DNA of 64,000 nucleotides from Nissolia schottii (taxonomy: Eukaryota; Streptophyta; Magnoliopsida; Fabales; Fabaceae). The translations under genes were made by a program, and so were the position numbers. Positions within the stretch are counted from its first letter, which is position 1. Every line of letters starts with the position of its first letter. Location of the stretch: the NCBI GenBank assembly GCA_003254905.1, contig QANU01104094.1:358408-422407 (forward strand), written 5' to 3'. Positions 9,637-21,500 of the stretch are shown piece by piece. Under the pieces are notes generated by a model. The model ran no database searches and was not told where the DNA came from. It saw nothing but the letters and a program-made list of their open reading frames with translations.

Positions 9637-12600
9637 TGAAAACCCCAGAAATTGTCACTGGCACGCAAGGAACTAGTTCCCTTATGAAACCCGCTTAACG
9701 TGCTAATGAGGAAAAGCACACAATGTTTTCTAAATAATAATAAGAAAAACTTTTAAAATAAACTAAACTTCATGAATGAAATAAAATCCTTACATAAAAT
9801 CAAAATTAAAATATGAAATTAAATAATTGAAAGTATGTAACACCCTGCATGTAATTCACAAGAGCACCACACTGACTGACATAAAATAAATTAACTAACT
9901 AAATAACTGAAATGTAAACTAGGAATAACTCTACGACAATATGAAGCTCACCACGGATTTGATTTGCTGGAATTACTAAATAAGAGAAGTTTCTTTGTCA
10001 ACACTATCTGAAAAAGAAAAACAAATATTGATGAGGGGGTGAGTCATCGCTTAGTAAATGACAGACCCTACGACAACGTGAGACATTTCGTAGACATGAC
10101 AAGCACATGCAATACATAACATAATATCAATCAAAAACATTATACAATTTATATTACAGAGTACATAAAACATTTAAAACAAAATCAAAGTAGGGAATTC
10201 AATAGATAGATGAATGTGAGCAATACGGTTTAGTTGTTTATGATAATGCCCAGGCTTCACAGTCTTTCCCTAATCTACACGATACATGACACCGGGCCTC
10301 ATGGGATGCCTATGTCCAGGCTTCATGGTCTTGCCCTAATTATTCTATTTGTTTGATTCCTACTCTATGTTACGATTATACAAGGTATACCGGGATCAAC
10401 GTGGGTTGTCATTGACGTACAGTTCTATCGTAGATTTACTCCCATGAAAATGATGCAAATATAAAACATAAACACATTAACTGATTATTGATGGCATAAC
10501 ATAACTAAATTATTCATGAACAATCATACACATGCAACATGACTTATTTAATGCATAAAGATTTGTGTTCCATGGGATTCTAAAATAATTTTCATGGGTT
10601 TCCAAAATAGCTTCATAAATATTTTCATTAAATAACTATTTTCCTAAATAAGGAAATTCCTAAATAATAACTAATTCCATAAACATTAAAAGAAAATAAT
10701 AAGGTCCTCCTCTTAGGGTTGCATAAAGTCATGCATAATAAAAATAATTCATAATAAATACATGGTTTGAAAATAGACTATGAAGAAAGCTACTCTTTTG
10801 GAAATGGCTGATGACTAAGGAGCATAGACATTGGAGCTCTTGACACCCTGTGTAAAGGCAATACTTTCTCACAGACCAAAGAAATAAAGAAATAATGAAA
10901 ATATAACTAGAGTGGGGAGAAAGATTGTGCTCAGAGCACAACCTTCAGAGCTCTCTATGTGAATTAGCAAGTAAAAACACTAAGGAGAGACTTCTATTTA
11001 TAGGAAAAACTGACTTGCCAACTAAGTCAGCAACCTCTGTGTCTGTCACGCCCCAACGTGATTGTACGCAAGCGCTAACGTGACATACTATACATGTAAA
11101 ATAAATTCAACTAGTAGATAAATAAATAAATAAATACTATTTGATTCATTAATTGATAACTGAAAAACTGTTTGCACAATTGTTCTGAATATGAATGATT
11201 TTACAAATAATCATATCTGAAAATAAAGTCTATGAAACTATCATGGATCCTACCCTAGGTGTCTGGAGAATGACTGTAACTACTCGGTAGTCCCTACTGT
11301 GAAGCGGAGCTTACCACTAATATATGGAAATCCTTGTTCCCTAGACGAGGGGATCACTCTTACTATCCTCAGCCAAATCTGAAAAGTGGTTTAACAGAGG
11401 AGTGAGTTGTCAACTCAGTGGTGGGTACCTCGGAACCACAAACATAGCAAGTACTACAAACAATGTCACGACACATGCATACATACATACATACATACAT
11501 ACATACATACATGTGACTGAAGAAATAAGTACAATAACAAATATATTGCATAACTGCAGACACTGAATGGTTTAATGAACTGCACATATACTAAACAAAC
11601 TGTGTATACTGAAATAAACTGATTAAACTGGATAACTGCTGCATAAACTGAACTAATAACTAAAAATTGTACGTATGCCCACGTCCTTTGGGGAGGAGCA
11701 TGATTCAAGGGAGCGGTAGCTCAACCTTACTTCACCAGGAATAATTCTGGATGGTTCCAGTACGCACGCAACCCGGATACCTGTAAGGGTACGCATACCC
11801 TAATCTAAGAAGCCTAGTGATTGGGGGTCTAGTAGGACATGCATGCCATAACTAATGAGCCTAGCGCTCAATAACTAGTAGGGGCACGCGTGCTGTAACT
11901 GGTGGGTCTGGTTTACGAGTTCGTAAGACGTCGTACTATTCTAGGTTATTTGTTCTGGTATCTACTATTTGTGAAGTCTTTTATAGGGACTGCCTTCTGA
12001 TTACCAGTTGTTAAGGCCTAAGGCTACTGATTATGACAAGTGTATCCTATTTAACTAGTCTTTGTTTATTAGTCCAACTTTAGGACTAAAGTCCCATACT
12101 TAGGACAGGAGAGGAACTTAAGTATCAAGTCTTACCTTAGCCAGAACCTGCCCTTCGTTAGGTCTCTGCCTTAATCAAAGTCTTTATTATTAAGTCTTAT
12201 GTATAATGTTAACCTAACATCTCTAAGGATATTGAACCTATGGGTTATGGTCTCTATCCTAACATAACATAGCATAATATAGCATGGCATGGCATATGGC
12301 ATAACATATCATGGCATAATATGGCATACATAGCAATTATTAAGCATACATGTAGCTGGCTAGCATGTTATAACTAATTAAATTATCTAATAGGTCCCTA
12401 AACCCTAACATGTCATGGCATAACTGACTTGATTGGTGGAGCATCGAAGTGGGATCACCAACACATTGGGACCACCATTGACCTGAACTGTCCCGGAATG
12501 GAGGAGCACTAGCATTGGGGGCTCCTAGCGGTGTGGCGTTGGCACTTGGAAAACCAACCAAAACCACCATCCGAACCCATACATCAAAACTTTAAATTGG

Positions 12601-13168
12601 TAGGCCTCCCCATAGCGATTCTTGCATTGTTACAACGCTCTGGCATCACCATGGCTTCCTATGGACCACTGTGGGCCACCACCAACACGGCGGCGACGCT
12701 AGGGCCTACTATCCTAAGCCATCCAAAAAGAAGGAATGACTACTTACCAAGAGGGAAAGAATTGAGCAGAACTCTTCTAATAGGGAAGAAGGAATCTGAA
12801 CTCTGATCGGGTTGGAACGAGGGAAGAGAGCTCTAGATATAGGCGAGGGAGTGGCCAAACGGACCAGCCAGGCTCAAAAAATGTACCCAAAGTGAAAAAA
12901 ACTCAGAGCTAACACGACGCGTGTCTCGCATGAGTTGATTATGTCTTGCATGAGACACATTCTGTGATGCATCTTGCGCGAGATACTCGTAGCGTCTAGC
13001 GCAAGACGCCTTCCTTCCTTTTTTTTATTTTTTGTAAGGGCCGTCACAGTGTTGTTGCAATGTTCCTTGGGCGCTACAGCGCTTAACCCGCACCAAGCCA
13101 CTGTAGCATGTCTTGAGCACTACAACACTCAACTTCCTTTTTTTCTAAGAAAAGTATGGGTTGTTACA
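9637..13168 (-). mobile_element. Nested minus-strand LTR sequences of gypsy-type elements
   Basis: The block begins at the LTR edge next to the primer-binding site (9637) and contains at least two LTR-like units in minus orientation. Possible unit starts or ends lie at 9838 (TGTAACACCC) and 11044 (TGTCACGCCCC), and the latter may run to 13168 (GGTTGTTACA). A TATA-like CCTATAAATAG on the minus strand lies near 10990. The part from 11044 to about 11450 is an inverted copy of 21730-22138. The 12900-13120 part carries GC-rich palindromic words. A region near 12240-12320 is a loose run of CATGGCATA-like words. No convincing target duplication was found, so the nesting order is uncertain. Confidence 0.5.
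11478..11512 (+). repeat. (CATA)n microsatellite
   Basis: About nine uninterrupted copies of CATA/ACAT lie inside the LTR-like unit that starts at 11044. Confidence 0.95.
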
Positions 13169-13201
13169 AGTATAGTTAACTTGTCACCTCGACTATCCTT
13201 A

Positions 13202-16200
13202 TGTAACATCTCGATTTACCCCTTACAAAGAATTTTGCGTAATGAACCAATTATTGAGACAGGGAAATTAAATTATAAAATGTATTTTTAAGAAATTGCT
13301 AATCAAAATAATTGTTTCGTGATCTCGCAGAGTTTCGCTAGATCTGGGCTTATTTTCGGTCATCACCAGAATTTAATTATGTATCAAAGGTATCTGTAGA
13401 ACACACTTTTATGAATACCTTAGATTCACTTAAATTCCTTATTAAAAAAATTAGTAGATCACGATGGTATGTCCAGAATATTTTTAGGGCATCCGTACAC
13501 GGATAGTTAACAACCAAATGCAATCAAACATGATCGAAATTTGACCACAATTTCTCAAGGCCTTTCTGCTTTATCTATTAAGCACTATGCATGTGCATTA
13601 TCTCTCTGCTATTAGATAAACTTTGACTTTGGAAACAAAGCCATCGCCCCTGGACATGAATATATAGCCACTCAGTTTCTTTCTTTTTTCCTTTTCTCTT
13701 TCTTTAATTACTTTGGCCTTAAGAAATGCCAAAAGCCACCGCCTCTGAATTCCTATATATACAGCCACTTAGTGGCTTATGTTCTTGTTTTCGTATTTGT
13801 TCGTTTTTGCTTAAATATGTTTAGTTCGTGCACTTTGTCGTTACATTGACGTAACAGAAACGAACCCAGCTCACTACCCGGCTTTCCCCATAAATTTCTC
13901 ATCACTTTTCCTTGCAAATTTCACCCTAACCAACGAGTCCTTATCTCGTGTTTTCGCTCAAGGAAAAGCAATCACGAGCTTTGAAAACACCAAGGCTCTC
14001 TCAGAAACTCCCCGTAAAATCGCGTAAATTGTCTTATAGGTGGGTAATCTTGGCAAAATCACTACCTTAGTGATTTGTATGTGATTGTTATTATGTATAT
14101 GTTGTTTATGTTGCTATTGATTTCCTGGAAGGTTGCTGATGCATATTTGTGCCTTGTTTAGGATTGATGCTTGCCTAAAGGGAATTAGTGTCTTTAATAT
14201 GAAAATCATGATTTTGAAAGTGTTTTCAAAAAGAGAGAAGACTAGGTTTTGATAGAATTATGAAAAAGGTTAAGGGAAAGGCTTTGGATGAGTGAGAAAA
14301 GGATTTTGGAGAAAGATTGCTCATATATTTCCTCCCAGACCTTGGGTCATTCGAATGACTAGGGCCCAGTCATTCGAATGAATCATTGATTTTACGGAAG
14401 AAAAATATCTAGGTCATTCGAATGACTAAGGCATGGTCATTCGAATGAATCATTGACCTAGGAGTAAAATATTCAGGTCATTCGAATTACTCGAATGAAT
14501 GATGCTGAGCGAGCCCAAGGAGGTCGCTGAGCGACCGAAGAACATCCCAAAGGTACAAAGATTCCAACAAACACCACGGTACCATCAATTAGGCATAGGG
14601 ATTATATGTGATTAACTGTATGGATGTTATATGTTTACTTTGTGCATCATGAGGAACGGGTTGTCATTAGAATGTTAGGACAACCTTAGATAATTAGACG
14701 AACAATCACGTAATTAAGTAAAGATCATAAATGAACCTTAGGGAAAATGTAAGATTTTAAAAAGGTTCCGGCCATAGAGGGTCCAGAAGACCTTGAAGAT
14801 AAGTATATAGTTATATAATAAAGAATCCCCTTCTCTTGGCACATCTATGGACAAGCCCCTCGCCAGTCCAGCAAGAAGGATTGGTTAATGATTTGAACGC
14901 AAGCGTAGACCTGATATTATATCAAAGTCAGAACGAAAAGAATGAATGTATAAAGAAGTGACGTCGCGCCAAGAACGCATAAAGGGCCCAAAGAAAAGTT
15001 AAGAAAGTTAAAGAGAATGTTAAGAAAATACGAGTCCATTCCTAGTGACGCTGTTAGGACGGCCCCCACCATCCTACCAGTAAGATGATCATTCCCTATT
15101 GATGATCGATGAAGTATGCCATCGTGCATCCGTGGTTAGCTACCACTAAGTAAGAACGCTGCCTGGTCATCATCAATACAGAAATAGAAGTTGGTTGTAC
15201 ATCGCCAAGGGATGACGATCTCACGGTCTACAAAGGAGAATGATGGACATAAAAGCAGAAAAGAAGGATGTTGCCCCGATGGAGAGTACCTGACAGGGCA
15301 CATAAGAGAACCCCCAGACCCCTTATGCATGGTATATGAAATCTATGTGATGATTATATATCCATATGATAAGGCAACGTCGAGAGACAAAGGTTTCACA
15401 CGACGGCCTCTATAAGGTTACGTGATACGAGAAAGTACTTGATCCAGTGTCATGATTTCTCAACCAATAGGATTAGTAAGCAAGAAGAGTTTTCCTATCC
15501 TAAGTAATGCAAAGACTAGAATTCTCAATCACCTAGTAAATTAGATAAAGCTACTCAAGATTAGCATGGACAATAATAATTAGTAAGGATTTTGGTATAC
15601 ATTGACACTTAGAGATCTCCTAAGCGGCATGGATCATAAATTAAGCAAAATGGATAGTTATACCTGAGGATTTCCCACTGAGGATGCAACGTTCTCATCC
15701 CCCACTCATTTATGGTTCCAGACGAGTATGACTAACACACTGGAAAGGAAGCAGCACAGGACGACTGAAGGTCTCGGCTTCAAGAGATTTCAAGGAAGCA
15801 GAAGGACTATAGTCTATATCTAAGCATCATAGTGTTTAGTTATTTTGTATTTGGTATTAGCTAAATGGACTAACTATATCATTAGTTTTAAGTGCAGTAT
15901 TTGTAATATGTAAGTATAAACATACGTGCAACTGTTTCTGGACCCGTGTGTATGAATATATTATCATTTCTGTGAGTTTGCTATGAGTATTTAATTGGTA
16001 TGTCCTTAAATGCCTAAGTCTTATAGACTCTATCGTTTGTTTATATATACGTCTTCTTGAATATGCATGGCTCATACTTAATGTTTTAATAAAGAAAGGA
16101 AAAAAGTTCTAAAATTGGTTCATATTTTAGTAAGAAAATATTTGCAAAGAGAATTATAGGGGCTAAAAGTAACCCAACCAATGTAATTAACAACCCTGTG

Positions 16201-17237
16201 AGCATTGCTTATGATTATTGCGTAAGCAGTTAGCAGGGGTGTTACACCTCGCATTTGGTTTAGAGGTTGTACACCCAAGGTTCTAGGTGTACAAAAAGGA
16301 TAACAATAAATCCCTTGGTCTAGCGCAGTTAGCTACTCACTTCAACCAAAACATATTGTTGGTTATTAGCATAGTCAGAAAATGTATGTGTTTTGCTACC
16401 ATGGATTGAGGTCAACTCCACTAAAATATGAAGTTGTATGCCCACGGATGGTAACTAATCGTCTAGGTATAAAGAGAAAATGAATGAAGTTAATCCATAA
16501 CTTAGTCCTGCATTGTATACTTTACTTTTCTCGCACTATGATATGATCGTTAAATCCTGTATTCATGTCTTATAAATGTTAGGTTAAAGAAAAGACCGGG
16601 TTAATTGGTAATTATTTGAGACTAGGTTAAGATAATTAATCGAATCAACTTTATCCATGATCACTTAGGGATGGTTTGAACGGTGAAACCCTATGCAAAG
16701 TCACTTAGTTAGTGCCTAGAGATCCATTGAGGAAACTTGTTTTCTCATCTCCGTCGCATTTGGTTTTAGATTGCGATGGAGCAGGTTCGTGTGGTAGGGA
16801 AGGAGCCCTTGATCAGTTCGAGCATCAAAATTGACCTTGCTCGAGGCGAGGGGGTCATCATATTAGTTGCCGAGAGTATGATGACTTATGAGGTAGCAGT
16901 TGCTGACTTAGCAGGATCTTCTATCACATTAGAGCTGGTGCATCAAATCCAGTCGATGCTTCCACATGTAGTCGTTGTCCCCATTGATCCAAATGTGTCA
17001 CTAGAGACCGGTGTGCCACCGCACCTCCGCCTCAGCCAGTTAATGACCCTATCTCTGAGGCTGGGGAGAGTTCCAATGTTTTCTCTTGCACTTCCCAAAC
17101 GCATCCCAGACAATTGGTATTTGGATGGGAGACTCGCCAACATCATCATGACCTCATTTTGATCCTTTCAGATGAAGAGGAAGAGACCCTCTTGGGACTC
17201 ATAAAACAAAGTGTGTTATGGGAATTAGGGTGTTACA
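13202..17237 (+). mobile_element. Long LTR-like retroelement unit, plus orientation
   Basis: It begins TGTAACATC and ends GGGTGTTACA, the inverted-end style of plant LTRs. A TATA-like CTATATATAC lies at 13753-13762, followed by a non-coding leader. The 5' third matches 58172-59500 with substitutions throughout, and 16250-16770 matches 62060-62655, so two related copies sit about 45 kb apart on the same strand. A 128-codon open frame at 16776-17162 follows the end-conserved part and has no recognisable domain. At about 4 kb it could be one very long solo LTR or a composite. Flanking 5-mers (CCTTA and CATTT) do not match, so the borders are approximate. Confidence 0.45.
14344..14512. repeat. 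Cluster of TCATTCGAATGA palindromes
   Basis: Four complete copies of the 12-bp palindrome TCATTCGAATGA and one broken copy occur within 170 bp, spaced about 25-40 bp. They are followed by two GCTGAGCG words near 14505-14535. The related element near 59150 carries one copy of the same palindrome. The cluster lies about 580 bp downstream of the element's TATA-like box, so it should be transcribed. Confidence 0.7.
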
Positions 17238-17765
17238 CATTTCAATTCAAAATTCACTATCTTTCACACCACATGACGTCAAGGCCGAAACTTTTTCTCT
17301 CTCCCACATCATGAAGATCTCATTCGATTAGTGATGCTAGTCAAGCGATCATGCTTTCGCACTAAGAAAAACTAGTAAGTCTCTCATGATTTTGTATATG
17401 CAATTATGTATTGAATCAGATTACTTAGATTGTACTTAAAGTAAAATCCAATGATATCCCTTAAGATTTATCAATATTACACTTCACTACAAATTAGAGC
17501 TAAAATTGCACTGTATTTTTGACATTTTTCAATTATGCACTCCACTTCAAACCGGAACCAAAATTAGACTACACCAGCCTAAATTAATATATTTCCTATC
17601 CCTCGAATTTCACCTTAAAAAATATGTTTCCATTTAAAATTTCATACATTTAACCATATATTAAAATAGAGGAATATTTCCTCCATTCCCATTTAAACGT
17701 ACATGAAGATGTGACTACCATTGCGCCTAACAAAAATGTAGACAAAACACGATAAATTAATAAAA
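17238..17765. other. AT-rich spacer
   Basis: I see no gene, repeat border or RNA signal in this stretch between the LTR-like unit and the foldback element. Confidence 0.5.
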
Positions 17766-18473
17766 GGGTTAATTACTTATCATCTTTGTACCTTAGTTGT
17801 TGTGCAATTAATCTTTTAACATTGTAAAATGTGCAATTTGTCCTCTAAACTTTTTAAACAGTGAAAATAAGACTTTCTGTCACTTTTATTGTCTAAAAGA
17901 TCATTTAGTACACATGTGTCTGTTACATAATGTAGGACATAATTACCCTTTATTTAAAATAAAAATAAAAGAAAAACTTTTTTTATAAAAAAAAAAATCC
18001 AATTTCCTCAAACCCTTTCAGAGTGACCTCCATTTCCCTTTCTTAATAGAATCCAATGTCCCAACCTCTTTCATTCTTATTACCACTATTGTAGACTTCA
18101 TTTGCCTCCTACATTGTCTTCTGTGTCACCTTCTATGTTGTCTATACTCTTTGCTTTTTCTATTTTTCTTCGGCGATTGCTTCTAATTTTTGCTACTATT
18201 AGTTCTATTTTTCTCCCTATTGTCCCTATTTTGTTATAAACAAAATTAGTCTTTTTTATTTTAAAGAAATGATAATTTTTTTCCTTACAATACATCATCT
18301 GACAGACGCATGTGTATTAACCGACCTTTTAGACGTTAAAAGTGACAAGATGTTTTATTTACACTGTTTAGAAAGTTTAGGGGGTCGAATTGCACATCTT
18401 ACAATGTTAAGGGGTTAAGTGCACAACAATCATAATACGAGAGTAATACAAGGGAGTAAGTTGCTATTAACCC
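17766..18473. mobile_element. Mutator-like foldback element (MITE)
   Basis: The left end reads GGGTTAATTACTTATC and the right end reads the reverse complement of AGGGTTAATAGC-type sequence. Matching arms continue imperfectly for about 180 bp: both contain AACATTGTAA, a TGTGCAATT word and a TAAACAGTG word, in inverted order. The 9 bases flanking each side (TTAATAAAA and TAAATGAAA) agree at 7 of 9 positions, consistent with an aged Mutator-type duplication. The interior is non-coding. It shares the GGGTTAATTA tip with the element at 53529-54084. It lies just downstream of the NPC gene. Confidence 0.65.
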
Positions 18474-18590
18474 TAAATGAAATCCGACGAATTATTTTTT
18501 TATTTCTGACAAAAAATATAGAAAAAAAATTCCTTTTTACTTATTCCAAGTTTTCAATTCTTTCCCCCTCTTATGCTACATGCCTCTTGT

Positions 18591-21500
18591 CTAAGGATTT
18601 GTGTTTGTAGATTTGGATGATCTTGTAGTCAAAGAAGGCTTCATCTGAACTACATGCTCTTCACTCACTCCCATTTTCTTTGCATATCGCCCTGCTTCGA
18701 AGAATCTTCTAACTGCATCTTCCATGTAATATTTCCCTTGCTTGACAGTCATGTCCTTCCCTATTGTATCTGGGTAACTAGTAAAGACGTTATCTCCATT
18801 AACTACTGCTGCAAGCTGAATCAACTCCTGCTGAAATTCACTGAGTTTGGCATCTTCATTAGGCTCACCCTGCCTGATCTTTACAGGCGTTGGAAGTTGC
18901 TCTACACCCAAATAATAACAACAGTAGGAATCAACAATATTGTAAAATATGTCTTCTTTAAATTAATATTGTTGGTTTGTAAGCATTTTTACTTGATAAA
19001 ATAAATGATGTGGCAAGGATTATTGAATGTAAGGACAGGTGTAAGGGGCGTGTGAATTGTAGTTAGTCAACAGTAGTAATTAGTTTGTACAAATAGAAGT
19101 AAGCAGAGCAAATAACTCATTAGTTTGATTGTATTGTTGGGTAACATCAGTCACTTGGAAGTTATGCTCCTTTACTTCAGAAATAGAGTGCATTTTGCAT
19201 GTTTAAACTTGTATAAATTAAAGTGATATTGATATCTCATAACGCAAAGTAAAATTTACTTTTATTTTATTTTATAAGCTCAAATATATATGCACACTAT
19301 AATGACAGGTTTAAAAGATGTGTATGTTACAGTTCATTAGATTACGCAGGTCTCTATCAATTTAATGTGTACTTTTAGTTCATGAAGTTGTAGGTGTCAC
19401 TTTGGTCAAATTCAAAAATTAATATTTTAATTTTTGAAGTAGTAAAATGTGAGTTACTATGGTTTCCAGCCTTAGTTTTGTTGTTGTGTCGTTACATATT
19501 TGTTGATGTGACATGTAAAATGAGGTTCTAAAAAGTTGCGGCTACAAATGAGGTAATGGCATTACCTGAAACTGAAAATGTGATTTTGACCCCACTTAGA
19601 GCTACAAATCTCAACTAGTGTCATTGTCTCCTTTGCAGTCGCAATATAACTAATCTAAGTAAATAAACGTCCAAGTAATAATTGGTCAAATTAATGGTGC
19701 CCAAGCTTAGTATAAATAGGAGGTAAAGGGAATCACATGGGGCATGAAAAATGATTATGTAATTCTCCTCTCCCTTTCGAGGCTCCCTCTCCCATATGAT
19801 TAGGGAAACATTTCCCTTTCTATCTCTCTATGACTCTATCACTTTCCTTTTTTCTAATTTCCTTACCAAAGATACACAAAATACCAAAAATATACATGTA
19901 CTGAGAGGTGTATTCCTCGAATGGGTAAGGCTCCCAAACTCCTCAGCATATCTTCAATGTGGTGGCAGGGGTACCTGTAAGGATTCTGATGCTTAAGTAA
20001 GTCGATGTAGGATAAGGGTGCAAGATCAAGGATGGGTTCTAGAGAAAACATGGTGAGCCCAATCTCATTTATACCTGGGGGTGAGGCCTCCCAGGATGGC
20101 GGGATGGACGCCGGTGACGTTGCTTGTGATTTCGAATTTCCCTTTAGGTTTCAGGGAATCCTCCGTGTGCCGAATTTTCCTCTCGATTAGGGGATTTATC
20201 CAAGTGCCTGAAATCTGGTTTCTTAACTCAAAAATGAGTCCGCACTGGTGGCGTGGACATGGGGTCCATGATCCGTGGACCCAGACTAGGCCCTAATTAG
20301 GGTCCTTGGGTCTAGTCTGTAACAGGGCCCCCTAGCTCGGGCCATGTGGCCTGGGTACGCAGTGTGAGTTTTTTAGTCTTCTGAGGTGGTCCTCCTCGTT
20401 ATACTAGTTTTGGTTTTGTGGATCTAACCATCTTGTTATCATGTTGGGCGGAGTGATTTGGGATTTTGTGGTGTGTCTCTTCGTTTGCTTTTTGATTTGA
20501 CAAGATGGCGCAAGGGGACAAATTGAGCCTATCGCGTCTTACCATGTGTGCTTTGTGGTGGTGGCTCCCATTCCCTAGGGCATGCGATTTGAGGGTCAAT
20601 GATGGCTTTGGAGGGAATCGTTCCCTCTTATCATCACTTATAAAAGTCAAGAGGGTGTTTAATTTGTTTTCTTTCTTCTTCTTCTTCGTCTACTCCTTCT
20701 TCTTTGTTTTCTCAATTTGTGGTTTCTGAAGAGTCACTCTCTTGAGGCAGCTACGACATCATGGAGTGTGCTTTTTCGTCTCTATCAGTCAGAACTACAG
20801 GTATGTTTATGTTACTGGTTTTGTACCCTTTTGCCTATTATTCGTCAGTTTTCCTCCTCTTTCCCCCTTCTTTATTAGTGCTATTCAGATTGTTGTTAGG
20901 AAGTGTAGGTGTAAGTCATTTGGAGAAGGGATTGTTGTGATAAGGATGAGCTTAGTTTGATTTTTGTGGGTATGTTGTGTTTTTCATTTTTCAGTAGTTT
21001 GTAACTTTTGGGGCTATGGGGAGGTTAAAGAAAACTTTTTAGGAGCTGAAGGTTCTGCGTCCTTTGTCTAGTTGCACGAGCGTTTGGTGTATTGGTGGAT
21101 AAATCCCGAGGCTTTTGTGATTCCTTTGATTATAAAAGAACAACACCTCGGTATTCCAAGTGAGGTGCTCGAGTTTACGAAGGAGGGGCTTGAGGACCAT
21201 GAATATAGGTTAGAAGTTGCCTCCGGCGACGAACAGGTGTATATGCTCTGGGATAAAGACACCCCCCATTTTCTGTGGATGTACAAGGTGTTTTTCACGT
21301 GTGAGGATCCCTTTTTCCGTGTTCGAGAGAGAGGTTACGAGGTTGTATTCCTTTAGTCCCATTCAACTCCACCTAAATGGATGAGCATCACTCCGCCGAT
21401 TCCAGAGTTTGTTTACTCTGACGAATCCTTTAGGGTGAGCATTCCGGGGATGAGATCGAAGTATAAGAGCTGGCACACCTTCAAGGTTTTCGCTGCTCTG

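Noticed and set aside
14344-14512. CRISPR-like array of TCATTCGAATGA repeats
   Set aside because: Repeats are 12-bp palindromes at uneven spacing in a plant retroelement, with no cas genes and a eukaryotic context.
16776-17162. 128-residue stand-alone host gene
   Set aside because: It lies within an LTR-like unit, has no recognisable domain, and is not clearly preserved in the related copy at 62659.
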